Below are positions 8,406-15,926 of a DNA stretch of 23,835 nt, piece by piece; position 1 is the first letter of the stretch; each line of letters starts with the position of its first letter. This DNA comes from Bacteriovoracaceae bacterium UBA4096. Its GTDB lineage: Bacteria; Bdellovibrionota; Bacteriovoracia; Bacteriovoracales; Bacteriovoracaceae. The position numbers and the translations under genes are program-made. The stretch lies in the NCBI GenBank assembly GCA_002381945.1, contig DFXY01000057.1:1-23835 (forward strand). Direction: 5' to 3'. A model generated the notes under the pieces. It ran no database searches and was not told the DNA's origin. It was given only the letters and a program-made list of their open reading frames with translations.

Positions 8406-9056
8406 ATGAAATCACTTCCTGAGTTAATTGAAACATACTTAATGGTGCTGGTGCATCCTTTCCGGATTCATCAGCAATTCCGTTTTAATCTGCCGATACC
8501 TCATCATGATGGGAAGATCTACCAACCGCTGACCCTAGCTGAAGCACTGGGGATCTCATGGATTTTTGCCATCATCCGAGGGTTAGGTAAGATCATTGTT
8601 TTAAACTTTTTCCTGCAATCCTTTCTTTCCATGCAGAGTGAAAATTTTCCTTTTCTGCAGGAACTCTTTAAGAGTTCTGGTTCTTCCACTTATTATTTTT
8701 TCCTGTTTTCGGCCGCTTTAGACATCATTTTTTTTCCCATTGCTACTCTTGTGATGACTGAAGTGTGGGCCTGGATTATTCGGAAATATGCCGAATGGTT
8801 AAGTGCTGATCTACCGGCCCAGGATATTGCTGATCAAATTACGACTCATGCTTTGTCGTCTCATGTCTTCACCATCATTCCTTTTATCGGGGATGTTTTT
8901 CAGTCGTTTTTATACTTCTTTTTGCTGTATGCGGGCCTTCGTTCCAATCTGGGAGCTTCCCGTTCCTTGACTTGGGTGATCCTCCTGACCCCTACTATTT
9001 TCTTTCTGATGCTCATGAGCCTCTTTTTCTTCGGGATTTTTTATTTAGTTAAGTGA
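8406..9056 (+). CDS. Yip1-like polytopic membrane protein
   Basis: A 216-residue inner-membrane protein with about four to five hydrophobic segments (roughly residues 48-75, 90-120, 152-182, 190-214). The N-terminus has a 'LVHPFRIHQQFRF' block and a proline-rich loop before the first segment, as in bacterial Yip1/YIP1-domain proteins. Placement 7 bases after the DUF4340 gene makes it the last gene of the GldA/F/G-like operon. A 137-base gap follows before tdk. The role is unknown; a function in assembling or modulating the transporter is inference from linkage. Confidence 0.6.
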   Translation: MKSLPELIETYLMVLVHPFRIHQQFRFNLPIPHHDGKIYQPLTLAEALGISWIFAIIRGLGKIIVLNFFLQSFLSMQSENFPFLQELFKSSGSSTYYFFLFSAALDIIFFPIATLVMTEVWAWIIRKYAEWLSADLPAQDIADQITTHALSSHVFTIIPFIGDVFQSFLYFFLLYAGLRSNLGASRSLTWVILLTPTIFFLMLMSLFFFGIFYLVK

Positions 9057-9193
9057 TTTAGTCTCTTTTATTTTCTTACGGCCATGCAATATCAAACCGT
9101 TGTCCAACTGGTCTGCATTGTCATTTTTCGAGAATTTTGAAAATATGCCCTTACACACCTAGTTTTGTTATTTTGCTATTTCGAGGAGAACGG

Positions 9194-9817
9194 ATGACGC
9201 ACCAATATTTTCATGGATCGATTGAAGTTGTATGCGGCCCAATGTTTTCTGGAAAAACTGAAGAGCTTATCCGCCGCGTGAAAAGGGCCCAAATTGCTAA
9301 GCAGCGTGTACAAATCTTTAAACCGGCCATAGATATTCGTTACGACAAAGAAGATGTGGTTTCCCATTCTTCTCAGGCCATTAAATCTGAACCTGTAGAA
9401 AATGCGGTTGATATTCTTATCCGTTTAAAAGATTCAACCCGTGTTGTGGCCATTGATGAAGTCCAGTTCTTTGATGAGGCCATAGTGACTGTTGTCAGCA
9501 AACTGGCTGCCCGCGGTTACCGTGTCATTTGTGCGGGCCTTGATCTGGATTACCGTGCCCAGCCTTTTGGACCAATGGGAACTCTTCTGGCCCTTGCCGA
9601 TGAAGTGGTAAAAATTCATGCTATTTGTACTGTTTGTGGAGCTCCTGCCACTCGTTCACAACGTCTGAGCGGATCTAAAGATCAGGTTCTGCTTGGAGAG
9701 AGTGATGCTTATGAGGCGCGATGCCGTGGGCATTACCAGTGGGATGATTCAGAAGAACAAGGTCTTCTACCTCTTGAGGCAGAGATCAAACCTCTTGCCG
9801 GACACCTCTCTAATTAA
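9194..9817 (+). CDS. tdk: thymidine kinase (class II)
   Basis: Phosphorylates thymidine to dTMP with ATP in the cytoplasm, the first step of thymidine salvage. The 207-residue protein has the P-loop GPMFSGKT (15-22), the catalytic DEVQFF block (88-93, E89 as general base) and the zinc-binding set C145, C148, C177 and H180 (CTVC and CRGH). Length and motifs match the E. coli/human TK1 class. The ATG at 9194 is preferred over an upstream in-frame ATG at 9137 because AGGAGAA sits four bases before it and the extra N-terminal residues match nothing in the family. It opens the salvage cluster. The preceding 137-base spacer is AT-rich but shows no strong promoter. Confidence 0.95.
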   Translation: MTHQYFHGSIEVVCGPMFSGKTEELIRRVKRAQIAKQRVQIFKPAIDIRYDKEDVVSHSSQAIKSEPVENAVDILIRLKDSTRVVAIDEVQFFDEAIVTVVSKLAARGYRVICAGLDLDYRAQPFGPMGTLLALADEVVKIHAICTVCGAPATRSQRLSGSKDQVLLGESDAYEARCRGHYQWDDSEEQGLLPLEAEIKPLAGHLSN

Positions 9818-9868
9818 GAGATTTTTTAAAAAGGCCATGCTATCCTTTTTCTCTCACGAGGATAGTCT

Positions 9869-10687
9869 ATGGCCCGAGATTTCCAGCATCAGAAATTAAG
9901 TTATCGCGTTCATGAAATTGCCCATCATTATGGGAAAAATGTTCATATTCTTTCTTCGCCTTTAATGCTCAGCCTCTTGGCCAAATTAGGGTCTCCTCAA
10001 ACAACTCAGCCACAAATTAATGAATTGGTAGAAATGCTGTACTCGAATTTGATGGATACTGTGATCGATTCACTTTTTCCTAAAAAGTTCGCTAGCTTTG
10101 AGACTCGCATGATTTCTTCTCATCCAGAAGCAACTTATGAAGGTGAGATTGTAGATCCGTCTACTCCCGTTGTGACTGTGGATCTGGCCCGTGCTGGGAC
10201 TTATCCCTCCCATCTTTGTTATCATAAACTCAATTATTTGATGCAACCAGAAGTGGTCAGACAAGATCACTTTTACGTGGCCCGGGAATGTGACAAAGAC
10301 GGGAAAGTGATCGGTTCAAATATTTCTGGCTCAAAGATTGGGGGAGGAGTAGATAAGGCAATTGTTCTTTTACCGGATCCCATGGGAGCAACTGGAGGAA
10401 CAATTGTTGAAGTGTATAATCATTACAAAAACAAAGTTGGCGGGAAACCACTCTTAGTGGTGGCCATGCATCTTATTGTGACTCCTGAGTATTTAAAAAA
10501 AGTAACGGCCCTTTGTCCTGACCTCCAGATCTTTTCATTAAGACTCGATCGGGGTTTATCCAGCGATAAAGTGCTCAGTGAGATGCCAGGAAAATTATGG
10601 TCTGAAGAAATAGGCTTAAATCAACATCAATATATTGTCCCAGGAGCGGGTGGTTTAGGAGAGATCCTGAATAATTCGTACTGCTAG
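9869..10687 (+). CDS. upp: uracil phosphoribosyltransferase-like protein with diverged base-binding loop
   Basis: A 272-residue type I phosphoribosyltransferase, longer than typical bacterial UPRTase (about 208). It keeps ARAG (107-110), the PRPP loop DPMGATGGT (170-178), the LDRGL block (226-230) and YIVPGAGG (255-262), in the same order as UPRTase. Expected reaction: uracil + PRPP to UMP + PPi. In standard UPRTases the last motif reads G-x-GDAGDR; here it is GAGGLGE, so both aspartates near the uracil site are gone. About 30 extra N-terminal residues and a 20-residue insert near 135-160 account for much of the added length. The start is supported by GAGGAT eight to eleven bases upstream. 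Linked between tdk and hpt. Family is solid; base specificity is uncertain. Confidence 0.75.
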   Translation: MARDFQHQKLSYRVHEIAHHYGKNVHILSSPLMLSLLAKLGSPQTTQPQINELVEMLYSNLMDTVIDSLFPKKFASFETRMISSHPEATYEGEIVDPSTPVVTVDLARAGTYPSHLCYHKLNYLMQPEVVRQDHFYVARECDKDGKVIGSNISGSKIGGGVDKAIVLLPDPMGATGGTIVEVYNHYKNKVGGKPLLVVAMHLIVTPEYLKKVTALCPDLQIFSLRLDRGLSSDKVLSEMPGKLWSEEIGLNQHQYIVPGAGGLGEILNNSYC

Positions 10688-10696
10688 GAGGGGAAC

Positions 10697-11227
10697 ATGG
10701 AACTTTATACACCTGAAGCTTTAATCTCTGAAGAAGAGATCGCTCTTCGAATTGCGGCCCTTGGTTCGGCCATTACTAAGGATTTTGAAAACGAAGAAAT
10801 CGTCGTGATTTGTGTCCTGAAAGGGGCCTTCATGTTTTGCTCGGATCTTATGAAAAAGATTAATTTACCCCTGAAACTTGAGTTTATTTCTCTCTCAAGT
10901 TACGGAGATGCCACTCATAGTTCCGGAAGTGTTCGTCTGGATATGGATATTACGGCCAACATTGAAGGCAAAAATATTCTGATCGTAGAAGATATCGTGG
11001 ATTCCGGTCTTACCATTAAGACTTTGATGGAAATTCTTTCAGTCAGAAAACCTAAGAGTGTCAAGCTGGCCTCGTTACTCTTTAAGCCAGTAAAGCTAAA
11101 GCATAATGTGAAGATCGATTATCTTGGTTTTGAAATCGAAGACAAGTTTGTCATTGGTTATGGTCTGGATTACGCCGGCCGCTATCGTGAACTACCATAC
11201 ATAGGAATTTTGAATGCAGGTAACTAA
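10697..11227 (+). CDS. hpt: hypoxanthine(-guanine) phosphoribosyltransferase
   Basis: Converts hypoxanthine or guanine plus PRPP to IMP or GMP in the cytoplasm. The 176-residue protein has LKGA (41-44), SSYG (67-70), the PRPP-binding loop EDIVDSGLT (98-106), and near the C-terminus the FVIGYGLDYAGRYR segment that holds the purine-binding residues. Length matches bacterial Hpt. An AGGAGG site precedes the ATG, nine bases after the upp-like stop. The last 14 bases overlap the GHMP kinase gene in another frame, so the two are probably translated in sequence. Choice between hpt and gpt is based on the GYGLDYAGRYR and SSYG motifs. Confidence 0.93.
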   Translation: MELYTPEALISEEEIALRIAALGSAITKDFENEEIVVICVLKGAFMFCSDLMKKINLPLKLEFISLSSYGDATHSSGSVRLDMDITANIEGKNILIVEDIVDSGLTIKTLMEILSVRKPKSVKLASLLFKPVKLKHNVKIDYLGFEIEDKFVIGYGLDYAGRYRELPYIGILNAGN

Positions 11228-12227
11228 CACCGGAAGTGTAAGAGTTGATCTGGTCGGGGGGACCCTCGATATTGAGCCGATTAACCTGATCATCAAGAAT
11301 GTTGTCACTTTGAATGTGGCCACAAGTCTTAAGGCCTCTGTCAGTCTGACTAAAACAGCATTTGATGGAGTAGAAATCCACTCAGCTGATTATAATAAAA
11401 ACTATCAGTTCACTTCATCTGAATTGACTGAGGATAGAGTCGTTTATTCACAGGATTTTGGAGAAATGACATTTGTTCTTCAGATCCTGCGCCTGTTTAA
11501 AATTGATTCTCATATTAAGTTAGAACTCTCTTCCGGAGCTCCGGCAGGCTCTGGCCTGGGTGGTTCTTCCGCTATGGGTGTCACTCTCTATCGCGCGCTT
11601 TGTAATTTTACCGGTCACAATTATGACCGGCATACAGCTGTTATGCGAGTCAAGGCAGTGGAGAGTCGCATCTTGAATCAAGGGATGGCAGGTTATCAGG
11701 ATTATTTTCCGGCCTTAACTGGTGGTGTTCTCGCCATTAAAGGCATTGAAGGCGAGATTAAAGTTGAACAGCTCTTTTCCAATGAATTAAAGGAAGTGCT
11801 TGAGTCTCATTTGACCTTAATCTCTTCCCGTCAATCCCGGGCCTCCGGTATTAATAACTGGGAAGTTTATAAAGGATTTTTTGATAAGAAGCCAGAAGTA
11901 GTGCAAGGCTTGACCCGCATTGCGGAGATTTCAAATCAAACTTATGAAGCCTTGAAAACGAAACAATGGGATAAGATGCTGACCCTCATAGCTCTCGAAG
12001 GACTTGAGCGTGAAAAACTTTTCCCTGGTATTACGACTGATAAAATTCGTCAGTTTACTTCCGAACTTAAAAAAGATGGAAATGTGTTAGGATTAAAGAT
12101 GTGTGGTGCTGGCGGCGGTGGTTGCTTCATCCTGGTTCACAAAGGCCTTGATCGGAAAGTGATTGAGGATAAAGTGAAGGCCCATGGCATGGAGATCCTT
12201 CCGTTTATAGTAGAATCCCCGCTTTAA
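11214..12227 (+). CDS. GHMP-family small-molecule kinase
   Basis: A 337-residue GHMP kinase. Motif 1 near the N-terminus is RVDLVGGTLDI (10-20), motif 2 is the phosphate-binding loop SSGAPAGSGLGGSSA (106-120), and motif 3 is the C-terminal KMCGAGGGGCF (295-305). The style is close to the heptose-7-phosphate, fucose and mevalonate/galactose kinase branch, which phosphorylate sugars or alcohols with ATP. Motif 1 (R-x-D-L-x-GG) is most like sugar kinases such as HddA/Fkp. No sugar-nucleotide genes lie nearby, so the substrate stays open. It overlaps hpt by 14 bases, and the next gene starts 13 bases downstream. Confidence 0.8.
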   Translation: MQVTNTGSVRVDLVGGTLDIEPINLIIKNVVTLNVATSLKASVSLTKTAFDGVEIHSADYNKNYQFTSSELTEDRVVYSQDFGEMTFVLQILRLFKIDSHIKLELSSGAPAGSGLGGSSAMGVTLYRALCNFTGHNYDRHTAVMRVKAVESRILNQGMAGYQDYFPALTGGVLAIKGIEGEIKVEQLFSNELKEVLESHLTLISSRQSRASGINNWEVYKGFFDKKPEVVQGLTRIAEISNQTYEALKTKQWDKMLTLIALEGLEREKLFPGITTDKIRQFTSELKKDGNVLGLKMCGAGGGGCFILVHKGLDRKVIEDKVKAHGMEILPFIVESPL

Positions 12228-12240
12228 TAAAGGGCATCCT

Positions 12241-13206
12241 TTGGCCTCATCAATCAGAAACGTTGCAGGTATGAGTCTCGGTGGAGGAAGGAAAGAGAAT
12301 TTCTTTTTTTCTCTGCTTGAGTATTACCCTGAAAAACGTCGCTGGTTTTTAAAATCCCTCCATCAGGTCAAGGATGAAGAAATTCGGGATCGGGATGAAA
12401 TTATCACGGCCTGGATTGAAACTTATGGGTTAAAAAAGCTTGTGGTTGATTTCCCTTTAAGTCGCCCTCCCTGTGAAGATTCTTGTCTCTCAAACTGCAC
12501 TGGAGCAAAAGAATGTCCTCGCCAGTGCGTGATCGAAGTTCGCGAAGAGATGAATAAACTTCTTGAGGAAGATGCACATTTTCAAAAGACCAATCCTAAG
12601 AAATATGAGCAGGAGCGAGTCGCTGCTCAGGAAATTGATTCTTCAAAAAATCTTTTGAAGAAAAATACTGATGAGCACATGTTGTCGAGATCGTTTAAAC
12701 GCAAGCTTCGAAAAGGGTTTACTCCTTACTGGCACCGACCGATCGATTTTTGGGTTTGGAAAAATTATTACGATCAATTACTGGAAGTTTTTAAGATCTC
12801 TTACGAATCTTTCGGCAATGTTTCTTATATGCTGCTTGCGCGCTTGAATTATCTTTTTCGGCATCTTCCTAAAGATCTGTCGATGTATGAGTCCAATATT
12901 CATATTTGCTTGCTTGAGCTATACCGGGCCCGCATCGTCAGTAAGTCTCTCTTGTTACAATTATTTGATCTGGATCTAGCGAGCTCTGCAAGGGAGCAGA
13001 TCATTCTGAATATTGAAGAGCATATGGAAATTTTTATCTACGAAAATGACCTGGAGACGATCATTAAAAATTCTCAGGCCTTTGACTCTTTCATTCTGTC
13101 AGTTGTAGGACAGCGGATGCTTATGAATGGACTAAGAGAAATCCCAACTTGGGGCAATAATGACGGTGGAAACTTTATTGTTCCTATCTTTCATGTTCAG
13201 GGATGA
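12241..13206 (+). CDS. unrecognised protein with five-cysteine cluster, last gene of salvage block
   Basis: A 321-residue protein starting at TTG, supported by AAAGGG six bases upstream and no nearer ATG that keeps the N-terminus. An N-terminal strand region (AGMSLGGG, 9-16) and a LVVDFPLS block (67-74) recall the strands of RNase H-like DUF429 proteins, but the first usual Asp is absent (Ser12 lies at about that place). Next comes C-x3-C-x3-C-x5-C-x3-C (C78, C82, C86, C92, C96), a possible Zn or Fe-S site. A charged helical linker follows (about 98-150), then a mostly helical C-terminal half with YWHRPIDFWVW near 183-193. Function unknown. The RNase H link is weak inference. Its 3' end overlaps the next minus-strand gene by 23 bases. 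Confidence 0.65.
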   Translation: MASSIRNVAGMSLGGGRKENFFFSLLEYYPEKRRWFLKSLHQVKDEEIRDRDEIITAWIETYGLKKLVVDFPLSRPPCEDSCLSNCTGAKECPRQCVIEVREEMNKLLEEDAHFQKTNPKKYEQERVAAQEIDSSKNLLKKNTDEHMLSRSFKRKLRKGFTPYWHRPIDFWVWKNYYDQLLEVFKISYESFGNVSYMLLARLNYLFRHLPKDLSMYESNIHICLLELYRARIVSKSLLLQLFDLDLASSAREQIILNIEEHMEIFIYENDLETIIKNSQAFDSFILSVVGQRMLMNGLREIPTWGNNDGGNFIVPIFHVQG

Positions 13207-13690
13207 TGTCCGTCGTTTCATATTTTAAGCACTTCACTCCCAGATAGATGTAGAAATAAAGAAACATGGTCAGAACATTATAAGTTAACCATCCTAAACC
13301 CAATCCGGCCTGATCGACGATAAAAGAAAGAGCGAAAATGGATCCGGTTAGTGTGTAGAAAAGAACATATCCCTGGGCCCAGAGCTTTTTTCTTAAATAG
13401 AAACAGTAAAAAAAGAGATTGTTTATCAGGATCAAAAACAAGAAGAAATAAAAGGTATTATCCAGGAATGATTTCATCTCTAAGATGGTATCAGTTGAAA
13501 AATTTTCCAAAAGATAACCATTTTTTCGCACCATCTGATGGACCAGGCTGGTGGAGAGGTCTTTTTTTAGCCAGTACAGTCGTAGATAAATGGTATTAAT
13601 CAGGTCCAGACTAATGAGCAGAATCACCGCAGAGATGACAAAGCGACGTCCGCCAATAACTAAAAAATGCTTCTTTAATTTTTCCATCAT
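13184..13690 (-). CDS. small integral membrane protein, unknown function
   Basis: A 168-residue protein with about four hydrophobic segments (roughly residues 16-38, 76-95, 103-121, 130-153) and basic flanks, so it is probably an inner-membrane protein. I do not recognise the family. The first two codons are both ATG; either could be the start. It is a single leftward gene, divergent from the DUF2252 gene with 58 bases between, and convergent with the cysteine-cluster gene, overlapping its last 23 bases. A plus-strand ORF within it is a shadow. Confidence 0.6.
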   Translation of the reverse strand: MMEKLKKHFLVIGGRRFVISAVILLISLDLINTIYLRLYWLKKDLSTSLVHQMVRKNGYLLENFSTDTILEMKSFLDNTFYFFLFLILINNLFFYCFYLRKKLWAQGYVLFYTLTGSIFALSFIVDQAGLGLGWLTYNVLTMFLYFYIYLGVKCLKYETTDIIPEHER

Positions 13691-13714
13691 ATGAGAAAAT
13701 CTTAGCTTAAGTTA

Positions 13715-13742
13715 TTGATTCCCACAATAATCGGCCTATAGT
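13715..13742 (+). promoter_or_regulatory. candidate sigma70 promoter placing transcription start at the DUF2252 ATG
   Basis: TTGATT (13715-13720), a 16-base spacer, then TATAGT (13737-13742). The first base of the ATG at 13749 is seven bases past the -10 element, the usual start distance, so the mRNA may begin at its own start codon. There is no ribosome site in the few bases left. Confidence 0.5.
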
Positions 13743-13748
13743 CTTATT

Positions 13749-14858
13749 ATGGATGATTATCTCCGTCTGGGCCATGCCTTTCAAAAACGCTTGGGTACTG
13801 TACCTCCTTCTCATAGAGAGGCCCGCTATCTGTTTTTCAGAATGGCCTGCCCATTTATGCAGGCAAAACTTCCTCGATTTGTGGCCCTCTCTGGAGTTCC
13901 CCTGACTTTTCTTCATGGAAATCCACATATTGATAATTACGTTAAAACCTTCCATGGCTCGGCCATGCTGGACTTTGACCGCTCCAGAATTGGGCCCTAT
14001 TGTTGGGATATCATCCGTTTTTTAAGTTCACTATCGCTCCGACGTGAAGATACGAATGGGTTTCTTGATCGGAAAGTTGTTGAATACTTTCTGGATGCTT
14101 ATATCGTACATTTTTTAAATCCTGATATACCTGCTAAGCAACTTAAAATGCTGAAGAATGTTTCACCGGAGAAGTGGCAAAAAACTTCCCGGGAGTATCT
14201 GCATTCCAATAAGCGTTGGGCAAAAAAAATGCGGGAAAATCCCATTGATCCTAATGGGGAAGTGGCCGCAACTCTCTTAAGAGGATTTTTAGAATCCCGG
14301 AACGAAACAACACTATTAAGTGATTATAAGGTTAGTGAGGCGGGACTCACGCCAGGAAGTTTAGGAAAAGAGCACTATATTTATGCTTTAGTCCCGAAGG
14401 ATGAAAAATCTCAGTTAGACTCGATCATTCTGGATATCAAAGAAGTTTATACAGAAAAGAATAATAAATACTTTTTTTCACCCAGCGCTCATCATGGTGA
14501 AAGAATGATTCTTGCCAGTCAGATTTTTGCGAATGGTATGGAAGACCGTCTAGGATTTTGCACTTATCAGAACAAACAATATTGGGGTCGGCAGATTCCG
14601 AGTTTTGCGGTTAAAGTCAAAAAATTCCTGAATAAAGAAGAGCAATGTGATTTTGCCTATTCAGTCGGCTCAGAGTTAGGAAGAGGCCACAGAAGAGGTT
14701 TACTTAATCCTCAATCGTCCATACTTCTGGAAAAAGATTTGCAGCTAAATTTTGATCAGTATTACAAAGTGAGTAAGCTTTTTACTTATGATTTAAATCT
14801 CACTTTTGAAGCCTTGATGAAAAAGCTTAAGCTCCATCAGGATTATCGGAGCTGGTAA
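13749..14858 (+). CDS. DUF2252 kinase-like protein
   Basis: A 369-residue protein with the DUF2252 catalytic-looking core. FFRMACPF (29-36) is followed by HGNPHIDNY (56-64), which corresponds to the family's GDAHLxNFG, then DFDRSRIGPYCWD (75-87), which corresponds to DFDEAxxGPxxWD. These resemble the HxDxxxxN and DFD catalytic and metal motifs of aminoglycoside-phosphotransferase-like kinases. The family's physiological substrate is unknown to me. The motif lies closer to the N-terminus than in most members, so about 50 or more N-terminal residues are missing relative to longer homologs; an in-frame TAA at 13728-13730 rules out an upstream extension. No ribosome site precedes the ATG. The TAA shares a base with the TauE/SafE start. 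Confidence 0.75.
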   Translation: MDDYLRLGHAFQKRLGTVPPSHREARYLFFRMACPFMQAKLPRFVALSGVPLTFLHGNPHIDNYVKTFHGSAMLDFDRSRIGPYCWDIIRFLSSLSLRREDTNGFLDRKVVEYFLDAYIVHFLNPDIPAKQLKMLKNVSPEKWQKTSREYLHSNKRWAKKMRENPIDPNGEVAATLLRGFLESRNETTLLSDYKVSEAGLTPGSLGKEHYIYALVPKDEKSQLDSIILDIKEVYTEKNNKYFFSPSAHHGERMILASQIFANGMEDRLGFCTYQNKQYWGRQIPSFAVKVKKFLNKEEQCDFAYSVGSELGRGHRRGLLNPQSSILLEKDLQLNFDQYYKVSKLFTYDLNLTFEALMKKLKLHQDYRSW

Positions 14859-15598
14859 TGCTTTCACTGATTCTTTTATGTCTGTTGGTAACAGGCGGCT
14901 CACTGATTACGAGTTTAACGGGCCTTGGAGGGGGGACCCTCATTCTGGCAGGATTACTATTAGTTTATCCTCCGGAACTTGCCATACCTCTGCATAGCTT
15001 CACGCAGTTCTCGGCCAACGCTCTACGAACTGGTTTATTCTTTAAGTCTGTTAACTGGAAAGTGGTCGTATTTTATGGTTCGTTGATGTTGCCTGCAGCG
15101 TGGGGAGCGGCCAGGATTTTTGATCTGATTAATCCAAGCTTACTTAAAATCATGGTTGGCGTTTTTATTCTCATTTCCATCATTCCTTTTAAGTTTACTC
15201 CTAAAGGTGAGCCACGACCCAGAACATTTATGTTAATTGGCGCCCTCTCAGGATTCTTAGGGGTATTTGTCGGTGCCATTGGTCCTGCAGTGGTTCCTTT
15301 TTTTAATCGTTTAAAGTTGTCTCGGGATGGTATTTTGTCCACTAAAAGTGCCGGACAGATGATTCTTCAGTTATCGAAAATTATCGCTTTCTCAGGAGCT
15401 GCGGGAATCAATTTTATTGTGTTAAAGGATCATATTGGGATTTTAATTTTAGGTACACTGGTGGGTGTCGCTATCTCTATTCCGATTGGCAAAAGAATTT
15501 CAGATCAAAAGTTTGATCTTGCTGTGAACCTGCTTTTAGCTCTGGTTTCAATAAAAGTTTTAGTGGAAGGAGTCCGTGAACTTTTTTTTAATGCATGA
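14858..15598 (+). CDS. TauE/SafE-family (DUF81) membrane permease
   Basis: A 246-residue inner-membrane protein with about seven to eight hydrophobic segments and the two pseudo-repeats of the family: GLGGGTLILAGLL near residues 22-34, and GFLGVFVGAIGPAVVPFF in the second half. Relatives export sulfite, sulfoacetate or related sulfur/organic anions by an unestablished mechanism; the substrate here is unknown. Its start overlaps the DUF2252 stop (TAATG at 14856-14860), so the pair is translationally coupled. Its stop lies within the convergent DUF2203 gene (11-base overlap). Confidence 0.85.
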   Translation: MLSLILLCLLVTGGSLITSLTGLGGGTLILAGLLLVYPPELAIPLHSFTQFSANALRTGLFFKSVNWKVVVFYGSLMLPAAWGAARIFDLINPSLLKIMVGVFILISIIPFKFTPKGEPRPRTFMLIGALSGFLGVFVGAIGPAVVPFFNRLKLSRDGILSTKSAGQMILQLSKIIAFSGAAGINFIVLKDHIGILILGTLVGVAISIPIGKRISDQKFDLAVNLLLALVSIKVLVEGVRELFFNA

Positions 15599-15926
15599 AA
15601 AGGCGATTTTCAGGGTATTCCCACAGAAAATGACCTTCTTCACCAGGAATTCTGACCTTGCAAAGTGAAACAGGAATAGCACCAAGCCGACGAATCTTAT
15701 CTGACCAGCTTTGAAGACTAACGTTGATTTTTTCCTGAATACCTTCGGCCTTGGCAGAATTGGTTTTAAAAAATGAGAGTTGAGAATTTAAGACATTAAG
15801 GTCACGTTTGGTCTTGGCAGATATGTGCATAAGTAGAGGGACCAACTCCAAAGCTTCTTCGTGAGAGAAAGTTTTGGTCTGATTCAATGGATAGATATTC
15901 CGTACGTTCTCGAAATTAGTTTCCAT
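15588..15926 (-). CDS. DUF2203 family protein
   Basis: A 112-residue cytoplasmic protein. It opens with FSHEEALELVPLL (20-32), the family's F-x-x-x-EA-x-x-L-x-P block. A helical middle follows, then a C-terminal IRRLGAIPVSLCKVRIPG and FLWEYPE segment that corresponds to the DUF2203 'G-x-x-x-K-x-x-x-x-GLVDFP...WR-x-GE' end, though the DFP is not kept. Function is unknown. It is the last gene of the pal-to-smpB operon; its ATG shares a base with the smpB stop (TAATG, 15924-15928). The stop lies in the end of the TauE gene, leaving no room for a terminator. Confidence 0.65.
   Translation of the reverse strand: METNFENVRNIYPLNQTKTFSHEEALELVPLLMHISAKTKRDLNVLNSQLSFFKTNSAKAEGIQEKINVSLQSWSDKIRRLGAIPVSLCKVRIPGEEGHFLWEYPENRLFMH

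Noticed and set aside
3887..9056. A gliding-motility system
   Set aside because: Only GldA/F/G-like genes are present; no other gliding gene (gldJ, gldK, gldL, gldM, gldN, sprA) is in view, so the substrate and phenotype stay open.
9137..9193. Upstream start for thymidine kinase at 9137
   Set aside because: The extra N-terminal residues match nothing in the family and a good AGGAGAA site stands before the ATG at 9194.
9057..9193. Promoter for the salvage operon in the gap before tdk
   Set aside because: TTGAAA at 9136 with a 17-base spacer meets only a poor TAGTTT, and other combinations are no better, so no promoter is called.
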